Both the position numbers and the translations under genes were made by a program. Positions 20,850 through 30,810 of a stretch of 64,000 bases of DNA are shown here, piece after piece. The stretch spans positions 26,071 to 90,070 of the forward strand of contig NZ_JAIWPG020000017.1 of the NCBI RefSeq assembly GCF_020532665.2. The letters are read 5' to 3'. This DNA is from Lelliottia sp. WAP21 (GTDB lineage Bacteria > Pseudomonadota > Gammaproteobacteria > Enterobacterales > Enterobacteriaceae). How positions within the stretch are numbered: position 1 is the first letter of the stretch; each line of letters starts with the position of its first letter. The notes under the pieces are model-generated. The model searched no databases and was not told the DNA's origin. It saw only the letters and a list, made by a program, of their open reading frames with translations.

Positions 20850-21656
20850 TCACTTATCTTTACGCCAGGCATCTGCCGTCAGCGCTTCACCAAAATGGCC
20901 GGCGATCAGTCGCCGGGTAAGGTCGTGCAGTGGAGAGGCCAGCACGTCGGCAGTGCTGCCACGTTCCACCACTTCGCCCTGGTGCATCACCAGCACCTGG
21001 TCACTAATGTGTTTCATCATGCCGAGATGCTGTGTGACGTAGATATAAGAGATACCCTGTTTTTCCTGTAATTCCAGCATCAGGTTAATTAACTGCGAAC
21101 GCATCGACATGTCCAGCGAGGCCAGCGCTTCGTCAGCGATTATCACCTTTGGTCTCAGGATCAGCGCGCGCGCCAGGCCCAAACGTTGTTTCTGCCCCGG
21201 TGCCAGCATGTGCGGATAGTAGCTGACGTGATCCGGCAGCAATCCCACCAGACGCAACGTCTCGATCACGCGTTTACGGCGTGCCTCCGGCTCCAGATCG
21301 GTGTTCAGGCGCAGCGGAAAATCCAGAATCTGCGAAATACGCTGGCGCGGATTAAGCGATGTCGACGGGTCCTGGAAGATCATGCGAATGCGCTGACTGC
21401 GGAAGGAGTAATCGCCAAAAGAGAGAAAATGGTCGTCGATCAATACATCGCCGGTCGTGGGTTCAACCATGCCTGCCAGCATTTTGGCGAGCGTCGATTT
21501 TCCCGAACCATTCTCACCAATGATCGCCAGCGTCTGTTTTTCTCGCAGGGTAAAGCTGAGCGGCTTGACGGCTTCAACCGTCTGACGATGAAACAGGCCC
21601 GTACGATAGCGAAAGGTCTTACTTAAATTGCGAACTTCAAGCAACGTTTCGACCAT
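20850..21656 (-). CDS. sapF: Sap ABC transporter ATP-binding protein SapF
   Basis: One of two ATPases of the Sap importer/exporter, related to the Dpp/Opp family. At 268 residues it matches E. coli SapF. Walker A is GENGSGKST, the signature is LAPGQKQRLGLAR (a variant of LSGGQ) and Walker B is VIIADEALASLD. It is the last gene of sapABCDF, one base after sapD. In Salmonella the system confers resistance to antimicrobial peptides; in E. coli SapBCDF has been reported to export putrescine. Substrate here cannot be read from sequence. Confidence 0.95.
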   Translation of the reverse strand: MVETLLEVRNLSKTFRYRTGLFHRQTVEAVKPLSFTLREKQTLAIIGENGSGKSTLAKMLAGMVEPTTGDVLIDDHFLSFGDYSFRSQRIRMIFQDPSTSLNPRQRISQILDFPLRLNTDLEPEARRKRVIETLRLVGLLPDHVSYYPHMLAPGQKQRLGLARALILRPKVIIADEALASLDMSMRSQLINLMLELQEKQGISYIYVTQHLGMMKHISDQVLVMHQGEVVERGSTADVLASPLHDLTRRLIAGHFGEALTADAWRKDK

Positions 21657-21657
21657 T

Positions 21658-22650
21658 TCACTCTCTCTCCATGTTCAGCGGGAAATGGCAGGCATAAAGG
21701 TGATTTTTGGCGCCAGCCAGTCGCGGGGTTTCGATACATTTACGCTGAGCATAGGGGCAACGAGGCCCAAGACGACAGCCGATGGGTAAAGACTCCAGGA
21801 GCGGAATCGCCCCGGGCAGCGTGTTAAGGCGGCTCTTATGCGGCATTGCGCTGCCAAAATCAGGGATCGCGCGGATTAACGCCTGGGTGTAAGGGTGATG
21901 GGGCGTATTCACCAGATCTTCACTGATGGCCGTCTCCACGGTTTGCCCGCAGTACATCACGTCGATTTTATCCGCCCATTTGCTCAGCATCTGCAGGTCG
22001 TGGCTAATCAGTAAAATCGTGGTGTTGTTATTCTGATTCAGCCGGGACAGGAGGCGAAATATCTGCGCCTGGGTGGTTGGCTCCATGGCATTCGTGGGTT
22101 CATCCGCAATCAACAGACGCGGCTGGTTCGCCAGCGCAATGGCGATCATGACCTTCTGACACTCCCCGTCGGTCAGTTCGTACGGGAAACTGCGCATAGC
22201 ATCTTTGTGATCTTTGATCCCGACGCGGTGCAACAGTTCAATGGCCCGGCGTTTACGCCAGCCGAGACGTTGCCACCACCGGCCTTTGTAAGTCCAGGCC
22301 GGAATATTTTGCATCAGCTGTTTGCCGATACGCTCGGAAGGATCCAGACAGGATTGTGGTTCCTGGAAGATCATCGATACGTTATGACCCACCAGCTTGC
22401 GTCGTTCCCGGGCGGAAAGCCGGAGCAGGTCAATATCGTCAAAGCGCATGCGGTCTGCGGTTACGCGCCAGTTATCTTTCGCCACGCCACAGATGGCTTT
22501 GGCAATTAAACTTTTGCCGGAACCGGATTCACCCACCAGCCCGCGAATTTCGCCCTCTGCAAGCGTGATGCTGATGCGATCGACCGCTTTCACCCAGCCT
22601 TCGCCGGTTTTAAATTCAATGGTCAGATTGCGGATATCAAGTAATGGCAT
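21658..22650 (-). CDS. sapD: Sap ABC transporter ATP-binding protein SapD
   Basis: Second ATPase of the Sap system, 330 residues as in E. coli. Walker A is GESGSGKSL; Walker B is [13 protein letters not shown]; the signature region reads [13 protein letters not shown], a divergent LSGGQ. The C-terminal oligopeptide-transporter extension contains the cysteines of [11 protein letters not shown] and LYACHFP typical of Opp/Dpp ATPases, which may bind an Fe-S cluster. E. coli SapD also supplies ATP-linked stimulation to Trk potassium uptake (TrkE). Its start overlaps the sapC stop by one base. Confidence 0.95.
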   Translation of the reverse strand: MPLLDIRNLTIEFKTGEGWVKAVDRISITLAEGEIRGLVGESGSGKSLIAKAICGVAKDNWRVTADRMRFDDIDLLRLSARERRKLVGHNVSMIFQEPQSCLDPSERIGKQLMQNIPAWTYKGRWWQRLGWRKRRAIELLHRVGIKDHKDAMRSFPYELTDGECQKVMIAIALANQPRLLIADEPTNAMEPTTQAQIFRLLSRLNQNNNTTILLISHDLQMLSKWADKIDVMYCGQTVETAISEDLVNTPHHPYTQALIRAIPDFGSAMPHKSRLNTLPGAIPLLESLPIGCRLGPRCPYAQRKCIETPRLAGAKNHLYACHFPLNMERE

Positions 22651-23540
22651 TATTGCACCCCCGCGTTAATGGCGCGACGTATGCCATCGCCCAGCAGGTT
22701 GATAAGGAGAACGCTGACCATGATCGCCGCACCGGGCAGCATCACCGTCCAGGGGGCGACATAGATTAATTCTAGCGCGTCACCCAGCATCGCTCCCCAT
22801 TCCGGTGAAGGAAGCTGCGCGCCAAGATCGAGAAATCCCAGCGCGGCAATATCCAGAATTGCCATCGACAGGGCGCGAGTAATCTCGGTCACTAATCCGG
22901 CGGCGATATTGGGCATCACGGCAAACCAGAGAATATTCAGCGTGGTGGCACCATCCAGGCGCGCGGCGACCACGTACTCTTTTTCCAGCTCATCGTGAAC
23001 CAGGCTGTAAACTGAACGAACCATACGCGGCAGCAATGCCAGCCAGACGGCAAACATAGCGTGCGAAAGGTGCGGTCCGGCAAAGGCGACAACGATAATC
23101 GCCAGCAGCAAAGAGGGGATAGAGAGCAGCGTATCCAGAATATGGTTGAGCACCGCAGAACGCAGTCCGTGCGTGGAACCCGCCACGACGCCCAGCACCA
23201 GGCCAAAGACGGTTGCGGCGAAGGTCACCACAAAAGCGCCGCCCACGGTAGGTGCGGCCCCACTCAGCAGTCGGCTTAAGACATCACGGCCCAGATCGTC
23301 TGTGCCCAGGAAAAACGAGACTTCGCCATAACGGGACCATGACGGTGGCAGCAACTGATAGCCCATGAATTGCTGATCGAGCCCATAAGGGGCAAACCAC
23401 GAACCCAACACGCACACCAGCACCAGCCCGCCACAGCCATACAAACCGATCATCGCCGCGGTGTCGCCATAAAATTTACGCCACACGGTGCGCAGCGCAC
23501 CCGGCGTGCGCTTTTCACGGTAAACGCTATCGTAAGGCAT
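22650..23540 (-). CDS. sapC: Sap ABC transporter permease SapC
   Basis: A 296-residue inner-membrane permease of the DppC/OppC class with about six transmembrane helices. The N terminus includes an OppC-type cytoplasmic segment ([15 protein letters not shown]), and the conserved [15 protein letters not shown] and the EAA-type coupling loop ([15 protein letters not shown]) are visible. It overlaps sapB by 14 bases, so SapB and SapC are translated as a coupled pair. Confidence 0.95.
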   Translation of the reverse strand: MPYDSVYREKRTPGALRTVWRKFYGDTAAMIGLYGCGGLVLVCVLGSWFAPYGLDQQFMGYQLLPPSWSRYGEVSFFLGTDDLGRDVLSRLLSGAAPTVGGAFVVTFAATVFGLVLGVVAGSTHGLRSAVLNHILDTLLSIPSLLLAIIVVAFAGPHLSHAMFAVWLALLPRMVRSVYSLVHDELEKEYVVAARLDGATTLNILWFAVMPNIAAGLVTEITRALSMAILDIAALGFLDLGAQLPSPEWGAMLGDALELIYVAPWTVMLPGAAIMVSVLLINLLGDGIRRAINAGVQ

Positions 23541-24492
23541 ACCATTCCTTATGTTTCAACGGGTTGGCCATTGCCCCCAAAATATCAGATATCACATTCA
23601 CAATAATCACCAGTGAACCAATCACCATGACCCCGGCAGAGATCGCCGCATAGTCCTGCTGGCGAATGGCGTTAATCATCCAGCGCCCCAGGCCCGGCCA
23701 GCTAAAGACCATCTCAGTGATCATCGCCAGCGTTAGCATGGTAGAAAACTGTAAGCCCAGACGCGGGATCACCGGCGGCAGGGCGTTATGCAGCACGTGA
23801 CGGCGTAAAATGGTCAGGCGGGACAGGCCACGCGTCGCCGCAGCTTTGACGTAATTCTGGTCAAACACGTCGATGGTGCTGATGCGCATTAATCGGATCA
23901 CTTCGGTGGTCGGCGCGACGGCCAGCGTGAGGACCGGCAACACCATGTGTCGCAGGGCACTGATGATCATCTCGTGACGCCATACTGAGTCAGAAAGCCA
24001 GGCGTCAATAAGAGCGAAGCCGGTGACGTTCTTAACGGTATAGAGCAGGTCAAAACGTCCCGACACCGGCAACCAGCCGAGGGTCAGCGAGAAGAATAAC
24101 GTCAGCAGCAGCGCCAGCCAGAACACCGGTATCGAAAAGCCTAGCAGGGCGAGGGCGCTAATCAACTTATCCTGCCATTTGTTGCGCGTAATCCCCGCCA
24201 GCATACCGACGGGGATCCCGACCAGCAGCGCAAAGCCAAAAGCCAGCAGGCAGAGTTCCATGGTGGCAGGGAACACTTCTTTGAGCTGTTCCGAAATCAG
24301 CTGCCCATTAATGCTGGAGACACCAAAATCCCAGTGCAGGACGCCGTTGAACCAGAAGACCCACGCATCCCAAAATGACGATCCCTGAAGCGGAGCATGA
24401 GGCGTGAAATAGCTCAGGCTGAAGCCGACAAAGGTCAGAAAGAAGAGGGTGAACGCCAGCAGCAACAATCGGCGTAAGGTAAAAATGATCAT
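23527..24492 (-). CDS. sapB: Sap ABC transporter permease SapB
   Basis: A 321-residue DppB-class permease, same length as in E. coli. It starts [18 protein letters not shown] with the first membrane helix, and the EAA loop is [17 protein letters not shown] followed by [13 protein letters not shown]. It overlaps the sapA stop in an ATGA junction. Pairs with SapC to form the membrane channel. Confidence 0.95.
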   Translation of the reverse strand: MIIFTLRRLLLLAFTLFFLTFVGFSLSYFTPHAPLQGSSFWDAWVFWFNGVLHWDFGVSSINGQLISEQLKEVFPATMELCLLAFGFALLVGIPVGMLAGITRNKWQDKLISALALLGFSIPVFWLALLLTLFFSLTLGWLPVSGRFDLLYTVKNVTGFALIDAWLSDSVWRHEMIISALRHMVLPVLTLAVAPTTEVIRLMRISTIDVFDQNYVKAAATRGLSRLTILRRHVLHNALPPVIPRLGLQFSTMLTLAMITEMVFSWPGLGRWMINAIRQQDYAAISAGVMVIGSLVIIVNVISDILGAMANPLKHKEWYALR

Positions 24493-26129
24493 GGCTTTTT
24501 CACCTCATCTTGTTTAACGCGATCCACACCTGCAAAAGAGGCATTCCCGAACGGGCTTAAGACCAGACCTTTCATATCGTAACGAAATGCCTGCAAGCGC
24601 AGCGAAGAGGCCAGCGGCAGCACCGGCAGCTCTTTCGCCAGAATATTTTGCGCTTCATCATAAGCATCAATACGTGAGGCCAGCTGTTGCGACGACAACG
24701 CTTTTTGCAGTACGGCATCGAATTCACGGTTGCACCAATGGGCGTAGTTGGTTTGCGAATTAATCGCCGCGCAGCTGAGCAGCGGTCTGAAGAAACTGTC
24801 AGGGTCGTTACTGTCGGTCGACCAGCCGGATAAGGTCAAATCATGATTCATATCCATCAGTCGCGCCTCCTGGAATCGGCCTTCCACCGGCACAATCATC
24901 ACTTTGACACCAATCTGCGCCATATCAGCCTGGATCAACTCAGCCGTTTTTAACGGGCTGGGGTTCCAGGCCTGGGAGCTGGTGGGCACCCACAGCTGCA
25001 GTGTCAAATCGCTGATGCCCAGCGCTTTCAGCTGTTCACGTGCTTTGGCCGGATCGTATTCGGTAATTTTAGCTTCATTGTCGTAGGCCCATGACGCCCG
25101 CGGCAGAATAGAAGCAGCGGTTTCTGCCGTGCCGTAATAAATAGACTGCATCAGGCGCTGATTATTAATCGCCAGTGCCAGCGCATGGCGTACCGCCGGA
25201 TTATTCAGCGGGGGCTTATTGGTATTAAAGGCCAGGTAAGCAATATTCATCCCCGGACGCAGGGTGAGCCGAAGACGAGGATCGTCGCGCAAAATGGTCA
25301 ACTGGCTGGCAGCAGGCCAGGCGAGGACATCGCATTCACCGGTCAGCAGCTTTGACAGCCTTCCTGTTCCCCCGGAGCCTAGATCGACCACGACCTGAGG
25401 CATGAGCGGTTTACCGCGCCAGAATTTTTCATGACGCTGCAAACGAATATACTGCCCTGCACGATATTCGGCTAACTGAAACGGCCCCGTCCCCACCGGC
25501 TGACGATCGAGCAGTTCCTGACGATCCTGATCGGTCAGCAGTGCGGCGTATTCCGCAGACATGACCGAGGCGTAATGGGTCGCAAGATGCCATAAAAACG
25601 AGGCGTCCGGGCGCACCAGATTAAATTCTACGGTTCGGTTATCCAGCTTATGAACGCTTTTTACCGTATCGGCGAACTGCAAACTATCAAAGTAAGGGAA
25701 GCTCCCCCCGTTGACGTTATGCCAGGGGTGGCTGCGGTTAAATATGCGCTGGAAGGTAAACACCACATCGTCGGCATTGAGTTTGCGGGTGGGCTTGAAC
25801 CAGGGCGTCGACTGGAATGTCACGTCGTTGCGCAGATGGAAGCGATACGTCGCTCCATTGTCCAGCACTTCCCAGCTTTCGGCCAGCTCAGGCACCAGAC
25901 GGTAAGTGTAAGGGTCAACATCCAGCAATCGATCGTATAGCTGTGCCGCCAGCGTATCGACAATCAGACCGCTGCCTGCTTTCTGCGGGTTAAAGGTATC
26001 CACTTGCCCGCTCACGCAATAGACAAAACCACTGTCGCGAATATCAGGAAGGGCAGGTTGCTCGGGCGCAGCAAAGACCTGGCTGCTGAACAGGCCAAGC
26101 GCTAACAGTGACGATGAAACCAGACGCAT
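24489..26129 (-). CDS. sapA: Sap periplasmic solute-binding protein SapA
   Basis: A family-5 extracellular solute-binding protein of 546 residues (E. coli 547). I start at the ATG giving [16 protein letters not shown]; an in-frame TTG 24 bases upstream is less likely. The signal peptide ends at VFAA, and the mature protein has the family motif [24 protein letters not shown] in part. It delivers peptide-like or cationic ligands to the SapBCDF channel; haem and antimicrobial peptides are ligands in other species. First gene of the operon; the short gap to pspF (26130-26217) should hold the promoter. Confidence 0.95.
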   Translation of the reverse strand: MRLVSSSLLALGLFSSQVFAAPEQPALPDIRDSGFVYCVSGQVDTFNPQKAGSGLIVDTLAAQLYDRLLDVDPYTYRLVPELAESWEVLDNGATYRFHLRNDVTFQSTPWFKPTRKLNADDVVFTFQRIFNRSHPWHNVNGGSFPYFDSLQFADTVKSVHKLDNRTVEFNLVRPDASFLWHLATHYASVMSAEYAALLTDQDRQELLDRQPVGTGPFQLAEYRAGQYIRLQRHEKFWRGKPLMPQVVVDLGSGGTGRLSKLLTGECDVLAWPAASQLTILRDDPRLRLTLRPGMNIAYLAFNTNKPPLNNPAVRHALALAINNQRLMQSIYYGTAETAASILPRASWAYDNEAKITEYDPAKAREQLKALGISDLTLQLWVPTSSQAWNPSPLKTAELIQADMAQIGVKVMIVPVEGRFQEARLMDMNHDLTLSGWSTDSNDPDSFFRPLLSCAAINSQTNYAHWCNREFDAVLQKALSSQQLASRIDAYDEAQNILAKELPVLPLASSLRLQAFRYDMKGLVLSPFGNASFAGVDRVKQDEVKKP

Positions 26130-26217
26130 AATTTTTAAGGTTTTTAGATTCAATCTGCAAAGTGTATCGCACTTACGCCTGCAAGGTAAAAATGTCTGCG
26201 GGTAAGTGCTGATAATG

Positions 26218-27195
26218 TCAGCGCATTTGATGCTTTTTAAGCAATGCCCTTAATTGATGGTAGGTCAGACCCAGCAGTTCGGCTGCGTGCTTCTGGTTAA
26301 ATTTTGCTTCTTTCAGGCTTTGATCCAGCAACTGTTGTTCCTGTTGATGCTGAAATGCACGCAAATCCAGAGGCAAAGAGAGAGGCGCTGCGTCGCGCTG
26401 TGCCGTTACGACAGGCTGCGCCGTGCGATGGAAAGGGTCGATAATGATGTTATCCAGTTCGGTATCGCTGCTGCCGTGTCGGTAAACGGAACGCTCCACC
26501 ACGTTTTTGAGTTCACGAATATTGCCGGGCCAGGCATACCCTAGCAGCGTTTCACGGGCATCATCGCTGAATCCCGGGAATAAGGGTAAACCCAGTTCGC
26601 GGCACATCTGAATCGCAAACTGTTCTGCTAACAGCATGATGTCACTGCGGCGTTCGCGTAAGGGGGGGAGTTGCACGACGTCAAACGCCAGCCTGTCCAG
26701 CAGGTCGGCACGGAATTTTTCGTCAGCCACCATAGCGGGCAAGTCGGCGTTCGTGGCACAGACCAGACGCACGTTTACCTGCAACGGCTGGCTTCCGCCC
26801 ACGCGCTCCAGCTCACCGTATTCAATGACGCGGAGCAGCTTTTCCTGCACCAGCATGGGGGCGGTCGCCAGCTCATCCAGAAATAGCGTCCCACCATCGG
26901 CACGTTCAAAGCGCCCCGGATGGCGTCTCTGCGCGCCGGTAAATGCGCCTGCCTCGTGGCCAAAGAGTTCCGTATCCAGCAGGTTCTCATTTAGCGCAGC
27001 ACAGTTAAGGGAAATAAACGGGCCATCCCAACGCCCGGAAAGATAATGCAACCGGTTGGCGATGAGCTCTTTCCCGGTTCCACGTTCCCCAATAATCAGT
27101 ACGGGCTTATTGAGCGGGGCCAGCCTGGAAACCTGCTCCAGAACTTCGAGAAAGCTGTTAGCTTCGCCGAGAAGATTATCTTTATAATCAGTCAT
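26218..27195 (-). CDS. pspF: phage-shock sigma-54 enhancer-binding activator PspF
   Basis: AAA+ activator of sigma-54 at the psp promoters, lacking a receiver domain and held inactive by direct binding of PspA. The 325-residue protein starts MTDYKDNLLGEANSF. Walker A is GERGTGKE, the sigma-54 contact loop is GAFTGA, Walker B is LFLDELATAP, and the C-terminal Fis-type helix-turn-helix is HAAELLGLTYHQLRALLKKH. The ORF extends five codons upstream but the ATG at 27195 fits the family. Divergent from pspA, so it binds sites in its own upstream region and represses itself. Confidence 0.97.
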   Translation of the reverse strand: MTDYKDNLLGEANSFLEVLEQVSRLAPLNKPVLIIGERGTGKELIANRLHYLSGRWDGPFISLNCAALNENLLDTELFGHEAGAFTGAQRRHPGRFERADGGTLFLDELATAPMLVQEKLLRVIEYGELERVGGSQPLQVNVRLVCATNADLPAMVADEKFRADLLDRLAFDVVQLPPLRERRSDIMLLAEQFAIQMCRELGLPLFPGFSDDARETLLGYAWPGNIRELKNVVERSVYRHGSSDTELDNIIIDPFHRTAQPVVTAQRDAAPLSLPLDLRAFQHQQEQQLLDQSLKEAKFNQKHAAELLGLTYHQLRALLKKHQMR

Positions 27196-27293
27196 GATTA
27201 AATTGACCACAGGTTAGTGATATTGACCAGGTAAGCGTAGTGCCTTCCTGTGCTAAAAACAATCACAATCAGTAAAATCAATAAGATAAAAAG

Positions 27294-27310
27294 TTGGCAC
27301 GGCATTTGTA
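27294..27310 (+). promoter_or_regulatory. sigma-54 promoter of pspABCD
   Basis: TTGGCACGGCATTTGTA places the -24 GG at 27296-27297 and a -12 GT at 27308-27309, with 10 bases between them. This resembles the known E. coli pspA promoter (TTGGCACG...TTGTA). It lies about 50 bases upstream of pspA in the divergent pspF-pspA region, where PspF enhancer sites are expected. Confidence 0.85.
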
Positions 27311-27361
27311 TTAGTGATTCAGCAGGGCATCGCCCGATAACAGAAATGTGAGGATTGAATT

Positions 27362-28030
27362 ATGGGTATTTTTTCTCGTTTTGCCGACATCGTGAACGCC
27401 AACATTAACTCGCTGCTTGAGAAAGCAGAAGATCCGCAGAAGCTGGTGCGCCTGATGATTCAGGAAATGGAAGACACGCTCGTTGAAGTCCGCTCGACCT
27501 CGGCACGTGCGTTGGCTGAAAAGAAACAGCTGTCACGCCGTATCGAAATGGCCACGGCGCAGCGTAACGAATGGCAAGAAAAAGCTGAACTGGCGTTGCG
27601 TAAAGATAAAGACGATCTGGCGCGTTCGGCGCTGATCGAAAAGCAAAAGCTGACCGATATCGTCGCGTCGCTGGAGCACGAAATTACGCTGGTGGATGAA
27701 ACGCTCACCCGCATGAAAAAAGAGATTGGCGAGCTGGAGAACAAGCTCAGCGAAACGCGCGCTCGCCAGCAGGCACTGACCTTACGACATCAGGCAGCCA
27801 GCTCTTCCCGCGATGTCCGTCGTCAGCTGGACAGCGGCAAGCTGGACGAAGCGATGGCGCGATTTGAATCTTTTGAGCGCCGCATCGACCACATGGAAGC
27901 CGAAGCCGAAAGCCACAGCCTGGGGAAACAAAAGACCCTTGACCAACAGTTTGCTGAACTGAAAGCGGACGATGAAATTGGTGAACAACTGGCCGCGCTG
28001 AAAGCCAAAATGAAACAAGATAACCAATAA
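27362..28030 (+). CDS. pspA: phage shock protein A
   Basis: ESCRT-III/IM30-fold coiled-coil protein of 222 residues that maintains inner-membrane integrity and inhibits PspF when the membrane is intact. It starts [18 protein letters not shown], the amphipathic helix that inserts into stressed membranes, followed by long heptad-rich helices (for example [20 protein letters not shown]). First gene of pspABCD, driven by the sigma-54 promoter upstream. Length equals E. coli PspA. Confidence 0.98.
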   Translation: MGIFSRFADIVNANINSLLEKAEDPQKLVRLMIQEMEDTLVEVRSTSARALAEKKQLSRRIEMATAQRNEWQEKAELALRKDKDDLARSALIEKQKLTDIVASLEHEITLVDETLTRMKKEIGELENKLSETRARQQALTLRHQAASSSRDVRRQLDSGKLDEAMARFESFERRIDHMEAEAESHSLGKQKTLDQQFAELKADDEIGEQLAALKAKMKQDNQ

Positions 28031-28084
28031 TAAGATCAGCGGCACCTGAGCGTGCCGCACTGCATCGTAAGACAAGGAGTACAC

Positions 28085-28309
28085 ATGAGCGCACTTTTTC
28101 TGGCTATTCCCCTGACCATTTTCGTGCTGTTCGTTCTGCCGATTTGGTTGTGGCTACATTACAGCAACCGCTCGGCGCGGGGTGATTTGTCACAAAATGA
28201 ACAGCAGCGGCTAGGACAGCTCAGTGCTGAGGCGAAAAAAATGCGTGAACGCATTCAGGCGCTGGAAGCCATTCTGGATGCAGAACACCCGAACTGGAGG
28301 GAACGTTAA
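28085..28309 (+). CDS. pspB: phage shock protein B
   Basis: A 74-residue membrane protein: one transmembrane helix at the N terminus (LFLAIPLTIFVLFVLPIWLWL) and a cytoplasmic coiled tail ending PNWRER. With PspC it senses membrane stress and draws PspA away from PspF. The ATG at 28085 has AAGGAGT in front; an in-frame ATG 33 bases earlier is rejected. It overlaps pspC by one base. Confidence 0.96.
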   Translation: MSALFLAIPLTIFVLFVLPIWLWLHYSNRSARGDLSQNEQQRLGQLSAEAKKMRERIQALEAILDAEHPNWRER

Positions 28310-28668
28310 TGGCGGGATTAAACCTGAATAAAAAAATGTGGCGAATTCCCCAGCAGGGGATGGTCCGTGGCGTTTGTGCGGGGCTGGCGAACTACTTCGA
28401 CGTCCCGGTGAAGCTGGTCCGTGCCATCACTGTATTGTCGATATTCTTTGGTCTGGCATTCTTTACGCTGGTGGCTTACGTCATTTTATCCTTCGTGCTG
28501 GATCCTATGCCCGAGGGGGCAATGAACGGAGAATCTGAGCCAACACAAAGTGAATTGCTGGATACGGTCGACGCTGAACTGGCTGAAGGAGAGAGACGAT
28601 TGCGGGAGATGGAACGCTACGTCACCTCTGATACCTTTAGTCTCAGAAGCCGTTTTCGTCAGCTTTAA
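28309..28668 (+). CDS. pspC: phage shock protein C
   Basis: A 119-residue PspC-domain protein: MVRGVCAGLANYFDVPVKLV precedes a hydrophobic pair of helices ending FVLDPMPEG, then an acidic/charged C-terminal helix (ELAEGERRLREMERYV). It is the stress-sensing partner of PspB and also protects cells from mislocalised secretins. Length matches E. coli. Confidence 0.96.
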   Translation: MAGLNLNKKMWRIPQQGMVRGVCAGLANYFDVPVKLVRAITVLSIFFGLAFFTLVAYVILSFVLDPMPEGAMNGESEPTQSELLDTVDAELAEGERRLREMERYVTSDTFSLRSRFRQL

Positions 28669-28683
28669 GTAAGAGGTATTGAG

Positions 28684-28905
28684 ATGAATCGTCACTGGCA
28701 ACAGGCAGGGCAGAAAGTGAAGCCCGGTTTGAAAATCGCAGGCAAACTGGTGTTACTGACCGCCTTGCGCTACGGCCCGGCGGGGATCGCGGGTTGGGCA
28801 GTTAAAACGGTGGCGCGAAAGCCAGTGAGAATGCTGCTGGCCGTGGCGCTCGAACCCATGTTGAAAAAGGCGGCCACCCGCTTTTCGCGTCGTTACTTCC
28901 CTTAA
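28684..28905 (+). CDS. pspD: phage shock protein D
   Basis: A 73-residue basic protein, peripheral to the inner membrane, with a hydrophobic stretch around [17 protein letters not shown] and an Arg/Lys-rich tail ending RFSRRYFP. It has the same length as E. coli PspD. Its role within the response is minor or unclear. It is the last gene here; the rhodanese gene pspE that follows it in E. coli is absent, and a weak CCCT/AGGG hairpin with T residues lies at 28932-28948. Confidence 0.93.
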   Translation: MNRHWQQAGQKVKPGLKIAGKLVLLTALRYGPAGIAGWAVKTVARKPVRMLLAVALEPMLKKAATRFSRRYFP

Positions 28906-29084
28906 CCGTTCCGTCGTTTATGCCCTTTTTCCCCTGAAAGAGGGTTTTCCTCCCCGCCAGATATCCTCTGTTTCTCTTTTTTTTGCGGCAGCTCACATTA
29001 ATCATTTGAGCTGCTTTGCCATATCCCGTTTCTGCATTCCGGCCCGTTGACAGCGATTATTCATGGGAGTAGATTGCGATCCCG

Positions 29085-29098
29085 TGGGACCGCTACCA
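29085..29098 (+). promoter_or_regulatory. candidate YcjW operator, copy 1
   Basis: TGGGACCGCTACCA is a near-palindrome (10 of 14 positions symmetric) with the central CG typical of LacI-family operators. It lies 12 bases before the ycjM start codon. The identical 14-mer recurs at 39030-39043 before ycjU. Assignment to YcjW is inference from position and motif shape. Confidence 0.5.
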
Positions 29099-29110
29099 TG
29101 GAAAATTAAC

Positions 29111-30796
29111 GTGAAAGAAAAAATTAATAAACTCATCAATCTTATTTATGCAGACTCTTTTTCTGATGAGAACATCAGCGCTTTATTAGATAAAATTGAC
29201 AACGCCAGGCATCTTATTCAGCAAGCACGTAAATCAGGTTGGGATGAACAGGATGTTGTATTAATCACATATGCTGACCAAATTAGTGCGGCCGGGCGAA
29301 AAACATTGCCTGTTTTTACTGAATTCTTCCAGCGCTGGCTGGAATCCTGCTTTTCACACGTTCATCTTCTGCCTTTTTATCCCTGGTCATCCGATGATGG
29401 CTTCTCGGTGATGGATTATCATCGTGTCTCACCCGAGGTGGGGGACTGGCAAGATGTGGCGCGCTTAAATAAATCGACACAGCTCATGTTCGATTTTGTC
29501 TGCAATCACATGTCGGCTAAGAGCGAATGGTTTGCCCACTATTTAGCGCAAAAGCCTGGTTTTGAGGAATTCTTCATCTCGGTCGACCCAGACACGGACC
29601 TGTCTGCCGTGACGCGTCCTCGCGCCTTACCCTTGTTAACGCCATTTACGCTTAACGACGGCAGCGTGCGTCATCTCTGGACTACCTTCAGTGATGACCA
29701 GATAGACCTTAATTTTGCCAATCCGCACGTGCTCATCGCCATGGTTGATGTGCTGCTTCACTATCTGATTCAGGGTGCCAGCTATGTGCGTCTTGATGCC
29801 GTTGGCTTTATGTGGAAAACGGCTGGCACCTCTTGTATTCATCTGGAAAACACGCATCGTCTGATCCAGCTCTTCCGCGCTATCACCGACAGGGTGGCTC
29901 CTGGCACGGTGCTCATTACCGAGACGAACGTCCCACATCAGGACAATATTTCCTATTTCGGCGATGGCTACAACGAAGCGCAAATGGTCTATCAGTTCTC
30001 GTTACCGCCGCTTGTGCTTCATGCTATTCACAGCGGAAATGTTCATTCACTCTGCCAGTGGGCTAAAACGCTGAAACTGCCTTCATCAAAAACCACCTGG
30101 TTTAATTTCCTCTCTTCTCATGATGGCATTGGCCTGAACCCGTTACGGGGTATTTTACCGGAAGAGGAAATCCTCAAGCTGGTTGAAAAACTGCAGGAAG
30201 AGGGGGCGCTGGTTAACTGGAAAAACAACCCCGATGGTACACGCAGCCCTTATGAAATAAACGTAACTTACCTGGATGCGCTTAGCCTGCGCGACAGCAG
30301 TGAAACTGAACGCGTTGCACGTTTTTTCCTTGCGCACGCACTGCTGCTGAGTTTTCCTGGCGTGCCCGCGATTTATATTCAAAGTATTCTGGGATCGCGT
30401 AACGATTATGAAGGCGTCGAGAAATTAGGTTACAACCGGGCAATCAATCGCAAGAAATATCGCGAAGGTGAAATTGACGTTGAGCTCGAAGACCCTGATA
30501 GCCTGCGTTTTAAGGTTTATCATGCCTTGACGCGTTTAATTAATCTTCGTCGCCACGAGAAGGCATTCCATCCAGACAATTATGCGTCTTATGAATCATT
30601 AAACGATCATGTTCTTAAAATAGTCCGCAGGACTGAAAAAGGTGAGCAAATAACGGCGCTCTTTAATTTTACAGATTCGTCACAAACGGTCTTTGTTGAT
30701 ATTCATCAAGGTAAAGACTTAATCGGTGAAAGCGATATAAATGGCACTACTCTGACCCTTAATCCATGGCAGGTAATGTGGATTAAAGAAAACTAA
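29111..30796 (+). CDS. ycjM: glucosylglycerate phosphorylase (GH13 subfamily 18)
   Basis: Reversible phosphorolysis of 2-O-alpha-D-glucopyranosyl-D-glycerate to alpha-glucose 1-phosphate and glycerate, as shown for E. coli YcjM. The (beta/alpha)8 amylase fold is clear: FVCNHMSAKSEWF, the nucleophile region YVRLDAVGFMWK, the acid/base in ITETNVPH, and FLSSHDGIGLNP. I start at GTG 29111 (561 residues; E. coli 559). An in-frame ATG at 29063 would add 16 residues and run through the putative operator. First gene of the ycj cluster; the 5' end is AT-rich relative to its neighbours. Confidence 0.9.
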   Translation: MKEKINKLINLIYADSFSDENISALLDKIDNARHLIQQARKSGWDEQDVVLITYADQISAAGRKTLPVFTEFFQRWLESCFSHVHLLPFYPWSSDDGFSVMDYHRVSPEVGDWQDVARLNKSTQLMFDFVCNHMSAKSEWFAHYLAQKPGFEEFFISVDPDTDLSAVTRPRALPLLTPFTLNDGSVRHLWTTFSDDQIDLNFANPHVLIAMVDVLLHYLIQGASYVRLDAVGFMWKTAGTSCIHLENTHRLIQLFRAITDRVAPGTVLITETNVPHQDNISYFGDGYNEAQMVYQFSLPPLVLHAIHSGNVHSLCQWAKTLKLPSSKTTWFNFLSSHDGIGLNPLRGILPEEEILKLVEKLQEEGALVNWKNNPDGTRSPYEINVTYLDALSLRDSSETERVARFFLAHALLLSFPGVPAIYIQSILGSRNDYEGVEKLGYNRAINRKKYREGEIDVELEDPDSLRFKVYHALTRLINLRRHEKAFHPDNYASYESLNDHVLKIVRRTEKGEQITALFNFTDSSQTVFVDIHQGKDLIGESDINGTTLTLNPWQVMWIKEN

Positions 30797-30810
30797 AAAA
30801 GGACTCTAAA

